Shown: positions 34,817-45,300, counted from the stretch's first letter. The stretch is DNA of 49,398 nt from an uncultured Lachnospiraceae bacterium (GCA_905233695.1 CAJODN010000004.1:1-49398), one strand, 5' to 3'. Numbers and translations are program-made. The notes: generated by a model from the letters alone, not told the origin.

Positions 34817-36018
34817 ATGAAGCTTTCCTCATTAACAAGTCTCTGTCTTACTTTAAGAAATTGATTCATGCTAAGTCCGGAGTTATCGTAATATCCTGCC
34901 TGAGAATAATCGTTTAATGTCTGGTATATAACCATATCCTGATTCCATGATGAAGACATGGTTTCCCTGTCCATAAGTTCTATCTTGGTTACAAGCATAT
35001 CAACCATATGAACAATAGCTGATTCCGGAGTTGAGGGCTTACTCACTATTCCGCCGTATTCGGAAATAATCGTAATAACATCTCTGGGAAAACAGTTTTC
35101 AGTGGCAACCCTTACGGCATTATCAATCTCGGGCTCGCCTTCCATACGTCCCAACCTGTAATAAAAGCCACCGCATGCGGCACACATTTCATTCGCTTCA
35201 ATCACCTTGGCACATTCTCTTGCGAGACTCGACACTTTAACGGCGTGTGTATACTCAGCAAGGGAATAATTCTTAATATCCTTAACAAGGCTGTAATCCT
35301 TACTCAGAATAGTATTATACTTATTGGTATTATCCTTAATTGAGCGTTCTAAAAGCGGATTGAATAAAAGCCCGAAGAATAATGCACTCACAGCGCCGAG
35401 TATCAATGTAGATATGACAAAAGGCAACTGCATATTATAATTAAGGAGATAATAGCATATTAACGTAATCATCACATTGGATGAAAATATTATAACAATA
35501 ACATCCGGCCGCATCTTATCCTCACTTGTCTTCATATATGAGGATGAGACCTGAGATACAAGCATAATAAGAATATAACATATCATTACGATGTTATTGG
35601 AATGCTGTACATAGCATAAGCTGATTATCATATAAAGCGATATGGAAAGTGATACCGTCTCATCGCATACAGTAGTCAGAATTATAGGAAGAAGTGCTAC
35701 GGGTACAAGAAACTCCGGCAGAAAATTACCCGCAATTATGATAATCCAGCAATAAAGCAGTCTGAGACACAGTCTTCCGTAGCTTGTATCGAAATCAACA
35801 AGCTCCTTGCGATTTCTCTTATGCATAACCGATATCGCAACAACAATTGCGAATACAATCGTTATAAATACAAGGCATAATGTCTGATCAATCAGTAAAT
35901 GGTTATAAATAGATATCGAAATAACGCTTACAAGACTTATGAAAAAGCATATAAGCAGATATAACACCCTGATTTTTGCGATATATTCTCTTTTTTTTAC
36001 AACTTGTTTTTGTTCCAT
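34813..36018 (-). CDS. PgpH-like 7TM protein with degenerate HD domain
   Basis: The gene sits where Firmicutes carry pgpH, a c-di-AMP phosphodiesterase. The 401-residue product keeps about seven or eight membrane helices (15-225) and a C-terminal HD-like fold but lacks the large extracellular 7TMR-HDED part (YqfF of Bacillus is about 700 residues). The first His is kept (H258 in YTHAV), but the HD dyad in the usual YYHDIGKM is replaced by Tyr287-Arg288 in FYYRLGRM, and the later HH ligands are absent (SEYGG). It is probably catalytically inactive; a sensing or scaffold role is inference. Confidence 0.72.
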   Translation of the reverse strand: MEQKQVVKKREYIAKIRVLYLLICFFISLVSVISISIYNHLLIDQTLCLVFITIVFAIVVAISVMHKRNRKELVDFDTSYGRLCLRLLYCWIIIIAGNFLPEFLVPVALLPIILTTVCDETVSLSISLYMIISLCYVQHSNNIVMICYILIMLVSQVSSSYMKTSEDKMRPDVIVIIFSSNVMITLICYYLLNYNMQLPFVISTLILGAVSALFFGLLFNPLLERSIKDNTNKYNTILSKDYSLVKDIKNYSLAEYTHAVKVSSLARECAKVIEANEMCAACGGFYYRLGRMEGEPEIDNAVRVATENCFPRDVITIISEYGGIVSKPSTPESAIVHMVDMLVTKIELMDRETMSSSWNQDMVIYQTLNDYSQAGYYDNSGLSMNQFLKVRQRLVNEESFI

Positions 36019-36043
36019 GATGTGTTAAATATTAATTCTATAA

Positions 36044-37021
36044 TTAATTTTTCTTCTTATGGTCGTTTTTACATTTGTTTTCGAACTTCTCATAAGCATT
36101 TACAATCTTCTGAACAAGAGGATGCCTTACAACGTCCTGACCGGTAAGTCTACATATTCCGATATCCTCAATACCTGATAATACTCTCATTGCATTATCA
36201 AGACCGGATACGGTTCCCTTCGGAAGATCAATCTGCGTATTATCTCCGGTAATTACGGCTTTAGAACCGAATCCTATTCTTGTTAAGAACATTTTCATCT
36301 GAGAAGAAGTTGTATTCTGTGCTTCGTCAAGTATAATATATGAGTTATCAAGAGTTCTTCCTCTCATATATGCAAGAGGCGCCACCTCAATAAGCCCTTT
36401 TTCCATATTGCGAAGGAAGCTGTCGGCTCCCATTATCTGATAGAGTGCGTCATAAAGCGGTCTTAGGTACGGATCCACCTTGCTCTGCAAGTCGCCGGGA
36501 AGAAATCCAAGCTTCTCTCCCGCTTCAATCGCCGGACGAGTAAGAATAATCTTCTGCACCTCATCTCTGTTAAATGCTGATATTGCCATTGCCATTGCAA
36601 GATAAGTCTTACCTGTTCCTGCAGGACCGATTCCGAATGTAATCATATTCTTCTTCATGGAATCGATATATTCCTTCTGACCAATCGTCTTAGGCTTAAT
36701 TGGCTTTCCGTATATTGTATGGCATATGACACCGTCAAGCTTAAGAAACGAATTGTCATAGTCTTTTCCGAGGCTTATAGCGTAATTAACGGATTGTTCG
36801 TTAATCTCATTACCTTTTTTATATGATTCTACAAGGTTATATATTATTTTCTCACAACCGGCCACATTATCCTTATTGCCGACAATTTTCACATAATCCT
36901 CCCTGGGAATTATTGCCGTATTAGTTGACTTTTCAATCATTTTGGCATAGCAGTCAAGCTCTCCGAATACAACACTTATTATATTGTTGGGGATATTGAT
37001 TTTAACGGTGTATTTTTCCAT
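36044..37021 (-). CDS. phoH: PhoH-family ATPase
   Basis: The 325-residue protein has an N-terminal KH-like segment and the PhoH ATPase with P-loop GPAGTGKTYLAMAMA, LTRPAIEAGEKLGFLPGD, ILDEAQNTTSSQMKMFLTR (Walker B) and GDNTQIDLP. PhoH proteins are linked to RNA metabolism and associate genetically with YbeY, which lies two genes downstream. It starts 3 nt after the nucleoside phosphorylase stop. Confidence 0.94.
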   Translation of the reverse strand: MEKYTVKINIPNNIISVVFGELDCYAKMIEKSTNTAIIPREDYVKIVGNKDNVAGCEKIIYNLVESYKKGNEINEQSVNYAISLGKDYDNSFLKLDGVICHTIYGKPIKPKTIGQKEYIDSMKKNMITFGIGPAGTGKTYLAMAMAISAFNRDEVQKIILTRPAIEAGEKLGFLPGDLQSKVDPYLRPLYDALYQIMGADSFLRNMEKGLIEVAPLAYMRGRTLDNSYIILDEAQNTTSSQMKMFLTRIGFGSKAVITGDNTQIDLPKGTVSGLDNAMRVLSGIEDIGICRLTGQDVVRHPLVQKIVNAYEKFENKCKNDHKKKN

Positions 37022-37024
37022 AAG

Positions 37025-38329
37025 CTACTGAATAATATCTAAGATCATCTTAGGTCTTTCTATTCTTTCTTCATTGATTTCATAAGCAGAAACAATCATT
37101 TCATAGGCTGTATCAACCTTATTCTCATCATTACCGTAGATATAGGCAAGTATTTGACCGCGTTTTACCTGATCTCCGATCTTTTTGTTAAGCACAACGC
37201 CGACGCTTGCATCAATCTCATCATCAAGATTTTCTCTTCCGCCGCCAAGAGCCATTACAGCTTCTCCCACTGTGCGAGCATCAATTCTATGTATATATCC
37301 ACTCTCTTCCGCATTTACTTCGCGAATAATTGATGCATTAATAAGAGCGTCGTAATTCTTGACGTAAGATATGTCTCCGCCTTGGTTTTGTACAAATTCA
37401 AGGAATTTATTATAAGCACTTCCGTTACTTATGGCAGTTTCCATAAGAACTCTGGCTTCACCGATATTATTGGCCTTCTTGGCAATAAGAAGCATATATG
37501 CACCTAATGTGTATACAACTTCCAATACATCGGGCATACCATATCCTTTAAGAGTACGAACCGCTTCGGCAATCTCAATGGAATTACCGATTCCGTATCC
37601 TAACGGCTCATCCATATTGGTGAGTACGGCAACTGTTTCTTTATCGGAGTTTTTACCGATTTCTACCATTTTCTGCGCAAGCTTTCTTGCGCTTTCTACA
37701 TCTTTCATAAATGCTCCGCTACCGACGGTAACATCAAGAACGATTCCGTCGCAGCCGCTGGCAAGCTTTTTACTCATAATTGAACTTGCAATAAGCGATA
37801 TCTCGTCGACTGTTGCGGTAACATCGCGTAGAGCATAGAGCTTCTTATCAGCGGGAGCAAGTTCTGTTGTTTGCGCCGCTATAGCAACATTAATTGAATT
37901 AACACTGTCAATGAATTCTCTCGTGGAAAGGTCTGATCTGAATCCGGGGATACTTTCAAGCTTATCAATTGTTCCGCCTGTATATCCGAGTCCTCTTCCG
38001 CTCATCTTCGCAAAGGGAACATCAAGAGCACCGATTATTCCTATAAGAATAAGTGTAACCTTGTCTCCCACACCACCGGATGAATGCTTGTCAACCTTTA
38101 TTCCTTTAATCTCTGACAAATCAAGAGTATCACCGGAAGATCTCATGGCATGAGTCAACTCAGTAAGCTCATTCTTGCTTAGCCCATTAAAATACACTGC
38201 CATAAGAAAAGCAGACATCTGATAATCAGGAATATTTTCTAATGTGTAATTCTTGATAAACCAATGAATCTCTTCTTTTGTTAATTCCTTGTTCGCTTTT
38301 TTCTTCTCAATTAGATCGGTAACTCTCAT
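37025..38329 (-). CDS. pdp: Pyrimidine-nucleoside phosphorylase / thymidine phosphorylase
   Basis: The enzyme cleaves pyrimidine nucleosides to base and (deoxy)ribose-1-phosphate. The 434-residue sequence has KHSSGGVGDKVTL (phosphate/ribose loop), KMSGRGLGYTGGTIDKLESIPGF and a C-terminal PYNP domain. Whether it prefers thymidine or all pyrimidines cannot be told by eye; the Firmicute family is usually the broad Pdp type. The frame opens at a GTG (38350), but the ATG at 38329 with GGAG at good spacing is the likely start. Confidence 0.92.
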   Translation of the reverse strand: MRVTDLIEKKKANKELTKEEIHWFIKNYTLENIPDYQMSAFLMAVYFNGLSKNELTELTHAMRSSGDTLDLSEIKGIKVDKHSSGGVGDKVTLILIGIIGALDVPFAKMSGRGLGYTGGTIDKLESIPGFRSDLSTREFIDSVNSINVAIAAQTTELAPADKKLYALRDVTATVDEISLIASSIMSKKLASGCDGIVLDVTVGSGAFMKDVESARKLAQKMVEIGKNSDKETVAVLTNMDEPLGYGIGNSIEIAEAVRTLKGYGMPDVLEVVYTLGAYMLLIAKKANNIGEARVLMETAISNGSAYNKFLEFVQNQGGDISYVKNYDALINASIIREVNAEESGYIHRIDARTVGEAVMALGGGRENLDDEIDASVGVVLNKKIGDQVKRGQILAYIYGNDENKVDTAYEMIVSAYEINEERIERPKMILDIIQ

Positions 38330-38352
38330 TTTTACTCCGTTTTTATACACAT

Positions 38353-38832
38353 TTATTTATGATAGGGTTCATTATTAATAATTCGAAATGCTCTGTATAT
38401 CTGTTCTGACAGGACTACCCGCATAAGCTGATGAGGAAATGTCATATCTGAAAAGCTAAGCCGAAGATTTGCCATATCAAGCACTTCTTTATGAAGTCCC
38501 ATTGAACCGCCAATAATAAAATCTACATTTGGTTTTCCGCTTATTGCCAGTTTATTTAACTCCTCCGAAAACTCAACTGAATCCAACTTCTTCCCTTTAA
38601 TATCAAGAGCGATTACATATTCGTTATCTTTGATATTATTGATTAAGCGATCCTTTTCTTTGGAAAGAATTATATCTGTCTCCTTATCAGAAGCATTTTC
38701 CTTTGTTTTCTCATCGGCCACTTCAATTATCTTAAGATTACAGTATTTCGATAACCTTTTACTGTATTCCTTTATTGCATCTTGGAAGTATTTCTCTTTA
38801 ATTTTGCCGACAGATATTATTTTAATATTCAT
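38353..38832 (-). CDS. rlmH: 23S rRNA (pseudouridine1915-N3)-methyltransferase RlmH
   Basis: RlmH is a 159-residue SPOUT methyltransferase acting on pseudouridine 1915 in helix 69, a residue made by RluD, also encoded here. It shows MNIKIISVGKIKEKYF, FIIGGSMGLHKEVL (SAM knot), SFSDMTFPHQLMRVVLSEQIYRA and the terminal PYHK. Its start overlaps the stop of the preceding zinc-ribbon gene by 4 bp. Confidence 0.96.
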   Translation of the reverse strand: MNIKIISVGKIKEKYFQDAIKEYSKRLSKYCNLKIIEVADEKTKENASDKETDIILSKEKDRLINNIKDNEYVIALDIKGKKLDSVEFSEELNKLAISGKPNVDFIIGGSMGLHKEVLDMANLRLSFSDMTFPHQLMRVVLSEQIYRAFRIINNEPYHK

Positions 38833-40007
38833 GGTGTATATTCGTAATTAGCCCTAAGTACATCCGATGACATGCCGTGCTTGTCAACCAATATAACGGA
38901 AAGTACGTTATTTCCTTCCGGTATATCAATAGGTCCGTAGTAACGTTCCGAGCTTGAGGTTGGCGTTGAACCGTCCCATGTATAATATATCTTAGCACCG
39001 TCAAGGTTTGTAGAAATAGTAACGCTTGTGGGACTGTCGAAATGTCCGCTTCTCGGTGAAAGAGTCGGGTAATCGGGTGCTTCATAGCTTATCTGATATT
39101 TTTCCGTTGTAACAATACTCTTCTCCGCTTTATCGTTATATGCAATAGCTTTAAGAGTGGTCTCACCGCTACTTATCTTAATAGGAGAAGAATAGAGCTT
39201 ACCGTTCTCCTTTGTAGGCGTTGTTCCGTCCAAGGTATAATACATTGTGCATCCGCTGTCACAAGTAAGTGTTACTTCTTTATCCTCATTATATTTACCG
39301 CCTTTAACAGACGCGGCCGGCGGAGTAACCACAGTATCGTCAAAAAGCTTCATTATAGCGGACGAAGGAGCATTTTTCTCTAACTCTTGTAACTTCTCGG
39401 AGTTATCGCTTGCGGTATATAGAACAATCAGCGCCTTATATACATCAACAGATTCACTGTCGATCTTTAATGCTTCAAGAAGTATATCTTCAGCCATATC
39501 GTATTTCTCAAGTATGATATAGTCTTTACCCAGAGCTACGCGAGCTTCCACGGAATCCGGCTTTTGCTCCAAGGCAGATTTATATACTTCGATTGCCTCT
39601 TCGTATTTACCGCTATTATCAAGAGAAGAACCCCTTATCATCTTGAATCTGAAAGATGTGAAGAATATTACGGCTGCAATTGCAAGAATAACAGCAACGC
39701 ATATTAGGATAAATATTATCCGATTCTTCTTAACATTCCATATTTTATCGATAAAAGCGTTCCCTGTAGGCTTCTTCGTTTCCGGCTCATCCGCTTTATG
39801 TTTAATAGCATTTTGCCTATCGATTTCGTCCTGCTTTTTCTTTAATGCCGCTTGCCTTTTGGCAAATGCTTCATCATCCTCAAGAAGTGAATGAAGAACC
39901 TCTTCTTCAAGAACATTATAGTCTGATACAATCATTGCTTCTTTACCGCAATGTTCACAGTATACAGAACCCGCTCTTATTTCTTTTCCGCAATTAGCAC
40001 ATTTCAT
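38829..40007 (-). CDS. Zinc-ribbon, TM, TPR and chitobiase-C-like repeat protein
   Basis: A 392-residue mosaic: a double-CxxC zinc ribbon (CANCGKEIRAGSVYCEHCG), a charged cytoplasmic linker, a membrane helix near 95-117, TPR-like helices (about 130-215, YEEAIEVYKSALEQKPDSVEARVALGKDY) and two CHB_HEX_C-type modules (YYTLDGTTPTKENGK; YYTWDGSTPTSSS) of about 65 residues outside the cell. The last are small beta modules found at the ends of envelope proteins and glycosidases. No enzyme domain is present. A role in sensing or assembly at the envelope is a guess. It overlaps rlmH by 4 bp. Confidence 0.75.
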   Translation of the reverse strand: MKCANCGKEIRAGSVYCEHCGKEAMIVSDYNVLEEEVLHSLLEDDEAFAKRQAALKKKQDEIDRQNAIKHKADEPETKKPTGNAFIDKIWNVKKNRIIFILICVAVILAIAAVIFFTSFRFKMIRGSSLDNSGKYEEAIEVYKSALEQKPDSVEARVALGKDYIILEKYDMAEDILLEALKIDSESVDVYKALIVLYTASDNSEKLQELEKNAPSSAIMKLFDDTVVTPPAASVKGGKYNEDKEVTLTCDSGCTMYYTLDGTTPTKENGKLYSSPIKISSGETTLKAIAYNDKAEKSIVTTEKYQISYEAPDYPTLSPRSGHFDSPTSVTISTNLDGAKIYYTWDGSTPTSSSERYYGPIDIPEGNNVLSVILVDKHGMSSDVLRANYEYTP

Positions 40008-40019
40008 CTGAATTATTTC

Positions 40020-40871
40020 CTATTTATTCTTTAGTTCAACTGATTTTACACAATTATTCATAAGCATGGCGATTGTCATGGGACCGACACCACCGGGAAC
40101 AGGCGTAATGGCACTGCAATGTGGCGCTACATCATCAAATAATACATCACCGCACAGTTTATTATTCGAATCTCTGTGGATGCCTACATCGATTACAACA
40201 GCGCCGTCTTTAACATATTCAGAGGTTATGAATTCTTTCTTGCCGACACCGACAATTAGAATATCAGCTTGTTTACATATTTCTTTAAGATTCTTGGTAT
40301 GAGAATGTGTTACTGTAACAGTCGCATTATTATTAAGCATAAGAGAAGCCATAGGCTTTCCTACAATGTTACTTCTTCCCACAACAACACAGTGGGAACC
40401 GTCAATTTGGATATTGTTTCTATTCAGAAGTTCAATAATACCTGCCGGTGTACAAGATAAGAATCCGTCAACGCCAAGATTGAGTGCTCCCATGCTGTAA
40501 GGGCTGAAACCATCAACATCTTTTTCGGGAGATATTGCATTTATTACATTAAGAGGATCAATATAATCCGGAACAGGAAGTTGTACAAGTATGCCGTTAA
40601 CAGATGAATCATTATTAAGCTTATTAATAAGTTCAAGGAGTTCCTCTTCAGATGTGTCTCCAGGAAGTTCATATGATCTCGAATTAATTCCGATATACTC
40701 ACATGCCCTCTTCTTGTTTCTGACATATACGGTACTGGCGGGATCGTCACCGATTTGAATAACGACAAGTGTAATTTCAGTGCCATCTTCCTTTATCTTA
40801 TTTACTTTAGCTTTAAGTTCATCTTTTATATCAGTTGATATCTTCTTTCCGTCAATAATCAGTGGTTCCAT
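40020..40871 (-). CDS. folD: Methylene-THF dehydrogenase / methenyl-THF cyclohydrolase
   Basis: FolD interconverts 5,10-methylene-, methenyl- and 10-formyl-tetrahydrofolate. The 283-residue protein has the active-site region YVRNKKRACEYIGI (Lys), GILVQLPVP, DVDGFSP, the dinucleotide loop VVGRSNIVGKPMA and PVPGGVGPMTIAML. GGGGAG precedes the ATG. It follows fhs, the next enzyme in the one-carbon route, by 43 bp. Confidence 0.97.
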   Translation of the reverse strand: MEPLIIDGKKISTDIKDELKAKVNKIKEDGTEITLVVIQIGDDPASTVYVRNKKRACEYIGINSRSYELPGDTSEEELLELINKLNNDSSVNGILVQLPVPDYIDPLNVINAISPEKDVDGFSPYSMGALNLGVDGFLSCTPAGIIELLNRNNIQIDGSHCVVVGRSNIVGKPMASLMLNNNATVTVTHSHTKNLKEICKQADILIVGVGKKEFITSEYVKDGAVVIDVGIHRDSNNKLCGDVLFDDVAPHCSAITPVPGGVGPMTIAMLMNNCVKSVELKNK

Positions 40872-40914
40872 GTTCTCCCCTTTCGATTATATGTTTTATT
40901 GTACATTTATCATA

Positions 40915-42585
40915 CTAAAACAACCCTGTGATAACACCGTCATCGGTAATATCAATATTAAGAGCCGCAGGATTCTTGGGAAGTCCCGGCATTGTCATAA
41001 TCTGACCGGTGATTGCAACGACGAAGCCCGCACCTGCAGATACATATACTTCTCTGATGTTAAGAGTATAATCGGTAGGTCGGCCAAGTACTTTCGGATC
41101 ATCAGACAGTGAGTACTGTGTCTTAGCCATACATACGGGAATGTTGTCAAAGCCAAGCTTAGTAAGTCTGTCAATCTCTCTGTTGGCAGCATTAGAATAT
41201 GCAACATCTTTAGCACCATATATCTCCGTTGCAACCTTCTCGATCTTCTCTTTGATTGAAAGGTTATTATCGTATAGTGGCTTGAAGTTACTTTCCTTCG
41301 TATTGATTGTATCAATTACGGCATTGGCAAGTTCGATTCCGCCTTCTCCGCCCTTTTCCCATACTTCTGATAATGCGAATTTACAGCCTCTTTCCTCACA
41401 GAAGTTCTTAACGAATTCGATCTCCTTATCCGTATCTGCAACGAAGGCATTAAGAGTAACTACAATAGGAACATCATATTTCTGAAGGTTCTCAATATGC
41501 TTTTCAAGGTTACATATACCCTTCTTAAGAGCATCAACATTTTCTTTGGAAAGTTCATCCTTCGGAATTCCGCCGTTATACTTAAGTGCTCTAACCGTAG
41601 CCACAAGTACAACACAATCAGGCTTAAGCCCTGACATATTACACTTAATATCGAAGAACTTCTCTGCACCGAGATCTGCACCGAATCCGGCCTCGGTAAT
41701 TGTATAATCGGAAAGCTTCATAGCCATCTTGGTGGCTCTTACCGAGTTACAGCCGTGGGCGATATTGGCAAAAGGACCGCCGTGTACAAGCGCAGGCGTA
41801 TGCTCTAATGTCTGAATCATATTGGGCTTAAGGGCATCCTTAAGAAGTGCTGCCATAGAACCTGTAGCACCGAGGTCGTCAGCAGTAACGGGTTCACCGT
41901 CGAAGTTATATGCAACAACAATTCTTCCAAGCCTTTTCTTAAGGTCGTTCATATCGTTAGCAAGGCAAAGGATTGCCATAACTTCCGAAGCAACTGTAAT
42001 TACGAAATGATCCTCTCTTACCATTCCGTCTGCCTTGGCTCCGAGACCGACTACAATATTACGAAGTGCTCTGTCGTTGATATCAAGACATCTCTTCCAT
42101 ACAACTGTTCTCGGATCGATGCCGAGTTCATTTCCCTGCTGAATATGATTGTCAAGCATTGCTGATAAGAGGTTATTGGCTGTTGTTATGGCGTGGAAAT
42201 CTCCTGTAAAATGAAGGTTTAATTCTTCCATGGGAACTACTTGCGCATTACCGCCTCCTGCGGCACCACCCTTGATGCCGAAGCATGGTCCAAGGGAAGG
42301 TTCGCGAAGAGCAAGGCATCCCTTTATTCCCATTTTACCGAAAGCCTCTGCAAGACCGATACTCGTGGTTGTCTTTCCTTCGCCTGCCGGTGTGGGGTTA
42401 ATTGCTGTTACAAGTATTAATTTACCATCCTCGCCTTTTTCTACCTTAGCCATGCATTCGTCAGAAAGCTTTGCTTTATATTTTCCATATAATTCAAGGT
42501 CGTCTTCCGTAAGGCCAAGTGACGATGCCACTTCCTTAATAGGCTGTAATTTCGTTGCCTGTGCGATTTCGATGTCTGATTTCAT
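40915..42585 (-). CDS. fhs: Formate-tetrahydrofolate ligase
   Basis: Fhs makes 10-formyl-THF from formate, THF and ATP. The 556-residue length is standard; the P-loop [36 protein letters not shown] and [11 protein letters not shown] motifs are present. AGGAGG precedes the ATG. With folD it supplies one-carbon units for purines, formyl-Met-tRNA and thymidylate. Other Wood-Ljungdahl genes are absent here, so an acetogenic role is not supported. Confidence 0.97.
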   Translation of the reverse strand: MKSDIEIAQATKLQPIKEVASSLGLTEDDLELYGKYKAKLSDECMAKVEKGEDGKLILVTAINPTPAGEGKTTTSIGLAEAFGKMGIKGCLALREPSLGPCFGIKGGAAGGGNAQVVPMEELNLHFTGDFHAITTANNLLSAMLDNHIQQGNELGIDPRTVVWKRCLDINDRALRNIVVGLGAKADGMVREDHFVITVASEVMAILCLANDMNDLKKRLGRIVVAYNFDGEPVTADDLGATGSMAALLKDALKPNMIQTLEHTPALVHGGPFANIAHGCNSVRATKMAMKLSDYTITEAGFGADLGAEKFFDIKCNMSGLKPDCVVLVATVRALKYNGGIPKDELSKENVDALKKGICNLEKHIENLQKYDVPIVVTLNAFVADTDKEIEFVKNFCEERGCKFALSEVWEKGGEGGIELANAVIDTINTKESNFKPLYDNNLSIKEKIEKVATEIYGAKDVAYSNAANREIDRLTKLGFDNIPVCMAKTQYSLSDDPKVLGRPTDYTLNIREVYVSAGAGFVVAITGQIMTMPGLPKNPAALNIDITDDGVITGLF

Positions 42586-42624
42586 TAAAGTTCCTCCTAT
42601 TCCTTTCTAATTAAATAACCCTGT

Positions 42625-45300
42625 CTATTGAATGAGCATCTCATCGAATTCTTCCATCGTAACCAGCACTCTTCTTGGCTTCGTGCCTTCTTCGGGGCCG
42701 ACGACACCCATTTCTTCAAGCTGATCCATTATTCTCGCCGCCCTGTTGAAGCCAATCTTGAAGTTACGTTGAAGCATTCCGATTGAGCCCTTTTCTTTCT
42801 CTATAATAAGTCTTCCGCATTTCTCCAAATATTGATCTCTGTCACTTTCATCACCACCGCCCGTGGATGAGCCGGGATTTGCAACACTTGATGTAGCCTC
42901 TCTTATCTTCTCTTCTATCTCTTCTGCGTCGCTGTTATCGAAGCTGTTGTTACTGATAATATAATCAGTAACACGATGAATCTCATCATCTGATACCCAA
43001 GCACCTTGAACTCTTGTAGGACCGCTGGCTCCTTGTGGAAGATACAGCATATCACCTTTACCGAGAAGTCTCTCTGCACCAACCTCGTCAAGGATTACTC
43101 TTGAATCTATTGCCGATGATACTGCAAATGAGATACGTGAAGGAATATTTGCTTTAATAAGCCCTGTAACAATATCGGCAGAAGGTCTCTGAGTCGCAAC
43201 AATAAGGTGAATTCCGGCTGCTCTCGCAAGTTGAGCTATACGACATATGGCAGCCTCAACCTCGTTAGATGCAACCATCATAAGATCGGCAAGCTCATCT
43301 ATAATAATTACCATCTGGTACATTTTCTCGTTGACGACAACTTCTTCACCGTCTTCGCCCTGAACTTTAATCTCTCCGGCTTTTATCCTCTCATTATAGC
43401 CTTCGATGTTACGAACTTTAGCTTTCTCGAACATATCGTAACGCTTCATCATCTCTGACACGGCCCAGTTAAGTGCTTGTGATGCCTTCTTTGGATCAGT
43501 AACAACCGGAATAAGAAGATGAGGTATTCCGTTGTAATTACTAAGTTCTACAACCTTAGGGTCAACCATTATAAGCTTAACTTCGTCAGGACTTGCTTTA
43601 TATAGTATACTCATAATAATTGTGTTGATACATACGGATTTACCGGAGCCCGTAGCGCCTGCTATAAGCATATGGGGCATCTTGGCAATATCAGCTATAA
43701 CGATGTCACCTGCAATATCTCTTCCTGCCGCAAATGCAACTTTGGAAGGAGTATTCCGAAACTTCTTATCCCTCATTAGATCGGAAAATGCAACAGCCGA
43801 ATTCTTCTCGTTCGGAATCTCAATTCCAACGCTTGATTTACCGGGAATAGGTGCTTCAATTCTTATATCCTTAGCTGCAAGATTAAGCTTGATGTCATCG
43901 GCAAGGTTAACAATCTTGCTTACTTTCGTTCCCATCTTGGGAACAATCTCATATCTTGTAACTGTAGGGCCGCATGTTATATCGCTAAGCTTAGCTTCAA
44001 CACCGAATATCTCAAGTACATGTATAAGTTTATCACCCTGCTCTCTGATATGAGCTTTGGAATCCTTAGAACTTGAGCTTGCGGGACTTAAGAGATTAAG
44101 CGGCGGATATTTATAGTTGACACTACGTTTACTGCTTCTATTGGGACTGCTTGTCTTACTCTTGAGCTCATCCATGAGGTTAGTCCCGTAAGCTTCTGCT
44201 TTCGATGTAGACAAAGCTACTGACGAAGACGCTGTGGCAACCGTATCAGATACCGGACTCGCCGTGGGTTCCAAAGTAGGCTTAGTTGTAACTGCCTCCG
44301 TTTCACCCGGAACAGCTTCACTGACCGATTCAGAAGTATCTGAGTCATTATAAGCACCATGTATCTTCACATCATCTTCATGCTTAACATCCGCATTTTC
44401 ATCATCAAAATGAATCTTCGATGTCGTACGGTTATCAGACTTAAGGGGAACTCTCTTAACCTCAGTTGGTTCTATCTCCTCATCCGTCTTCTCATCATAC
44501 ATGTTGATGCTGATCTCACTCATGCCGTCAACATCTGTAGTCTTATTATTATTACTCTTAGTATCGTTAGGCTTAGCCTCCGTCTCTCTAAGAGAAGTTG
44601 AGGATAAATCTACGCCCTTAACCTTATGTGAAGTCCTATCACTAACGCCTATCTCTCTGTCTATGTCCTTCTGCTTCTTAATCCTTTCAACTTCAGCCCT
44701 GTATTTACGTCTTCTCTTATTATCCTTTGATTTATCAACAGCGTCCTTAGAAGAATTGCAGATTTTATCAAATATACTTGAGAAGCCTGCTTTCTTAACA
44801 TGAAGCACGAAGAATATAACAAGCAGTATGATATCGATTACAAGTGCCCCGATTTCCCCGAAGCCTCCGCATAGAAGCATTGCAATAAGTCCACCGAAGA
44901 AGCCTCCGCCGTACTTCTCTTCGAAGCCAACCCGGAATGCGTTAACGGGACCTATCGTATCATTGCCGTTAATCACAATTTCAATAAGTGCACTAAAACA
45001 GATATAGAACACGAAAATATATACCATTTTAATGATTGCGGGAGTTTTTTTCTCATAGAACAGCTTATAGAACACTGCTACATAGAATATTCCCCCAAGG
45101 AGCATAATGGGAAATACATATGCGATTACTCCGAAGAGTCCGAAGAAAAATCCGGATAAGACATTACCGACTTTACCGCAGATTCCGAAGGAGCTTAAGA
45201 AAAGAAGCAAACAAATGCCAATTGCCACAAAAAGAAGGATATCTTTTAAGTGGTCTTTTTTCTGTATTTTATTGTCGAATTCTACATTATTAGACGACAT
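42625..45300 (-). CDS. ftsK: DNA translocase FtsK/SpoIIIE
   Basis: The 891-residue protein has four to five N-terminal membrane helices (about 15-180), a long Ser/Thr/Glu/Asp-rich linker (about 190-390), and the RecA-like motor with Walker A IAGATGSGKSVC and Walker B VIIIDELADLMM. A C-terminal winged-helix gamma domain (EKEKGSIGMLQRNFKIGFNR) reads polar KOPS/SRS sequences and activates Xer recombinases. It moves chromosome ends through the septum. The frame extends to 45351, but the likely promoter -10 lies inside that extension, so ATG 45300 is the probable start. It may partner the XerS-like recombinase in this window. Confidence 0.95.
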   Translation of the reverse strand: MSSNNVEFDNKIQKKDHLKDILLFVAIGICLLLFLSSFGICGKVGNVLSGFFFGLFGVIAYVFPIMLLGGIFYVAVFYKLFYEKKTPAIIKMVYIFVFYICFSALIEIVINGNDTIGPVNAFRVGFEEKYGGGFFGGLIAMLLCGGFGEIGALVIDIILLVIFFVLHVKKAGFSSIFDKICNSSKDAVDKSKDNKRRRKYRAEVERIKKQKDIDREIGVSDRTSHKVKGVDLSSTSLRETEAKPNDTKSNNNKTTDVDGMSEISINMYDEKTDEEIEPTEVKRVPLKSDNRTTSKIHFDDENADVKHEDDVKIHGAYNDSDTSESVSEAVPGETEAVTTKPTLEPTASPVSDTVATASSSVALSTSKAEAYGTNLMDELKSKTSSPNRSSKRSVNYKYPPLNLLSPASSSSKDSKAHIREQGDKLIHVLEIFGVEAKLSDITCGPTVTRYEIVPKMGTKVSKIVNLADDIKLNLAAKDIRIEAPIPGKSSVGIEIPNEKNSAVAFSDLMRDKKFRNTPSKVAFAAGRDIAGDIVIADIAKMPHMLIAGATGSGKSVCINTIIMSILYKASPDEVKLIMVDPKVVELSNYNGIPHLLIPVVTDPKKASQALNWAVSEMMKRYDMFEKAKVRNIEGYNERIKAGEIKVQGEDGEEVVVNEKMYQMVIIIDELADLMMVASNEVEAAICRIAQLARAAGIHLIVATQRPSADIVTGLIKANIPSRISFAVSSAIDSRVILDEVGAERLLGKGDMLYLPQGASGPTRVQGAWVSDDEIHRVTDYIISNNSFDNSDAEEIEEKIREATSSVANPGSSTGGGDESDRDQYLEKCGRLIIEKEKGSIGMLQRNFKIGFNRAARIMDQLEEMGVVGPEEGTKPRRVLVTMEEFDEMLIQ

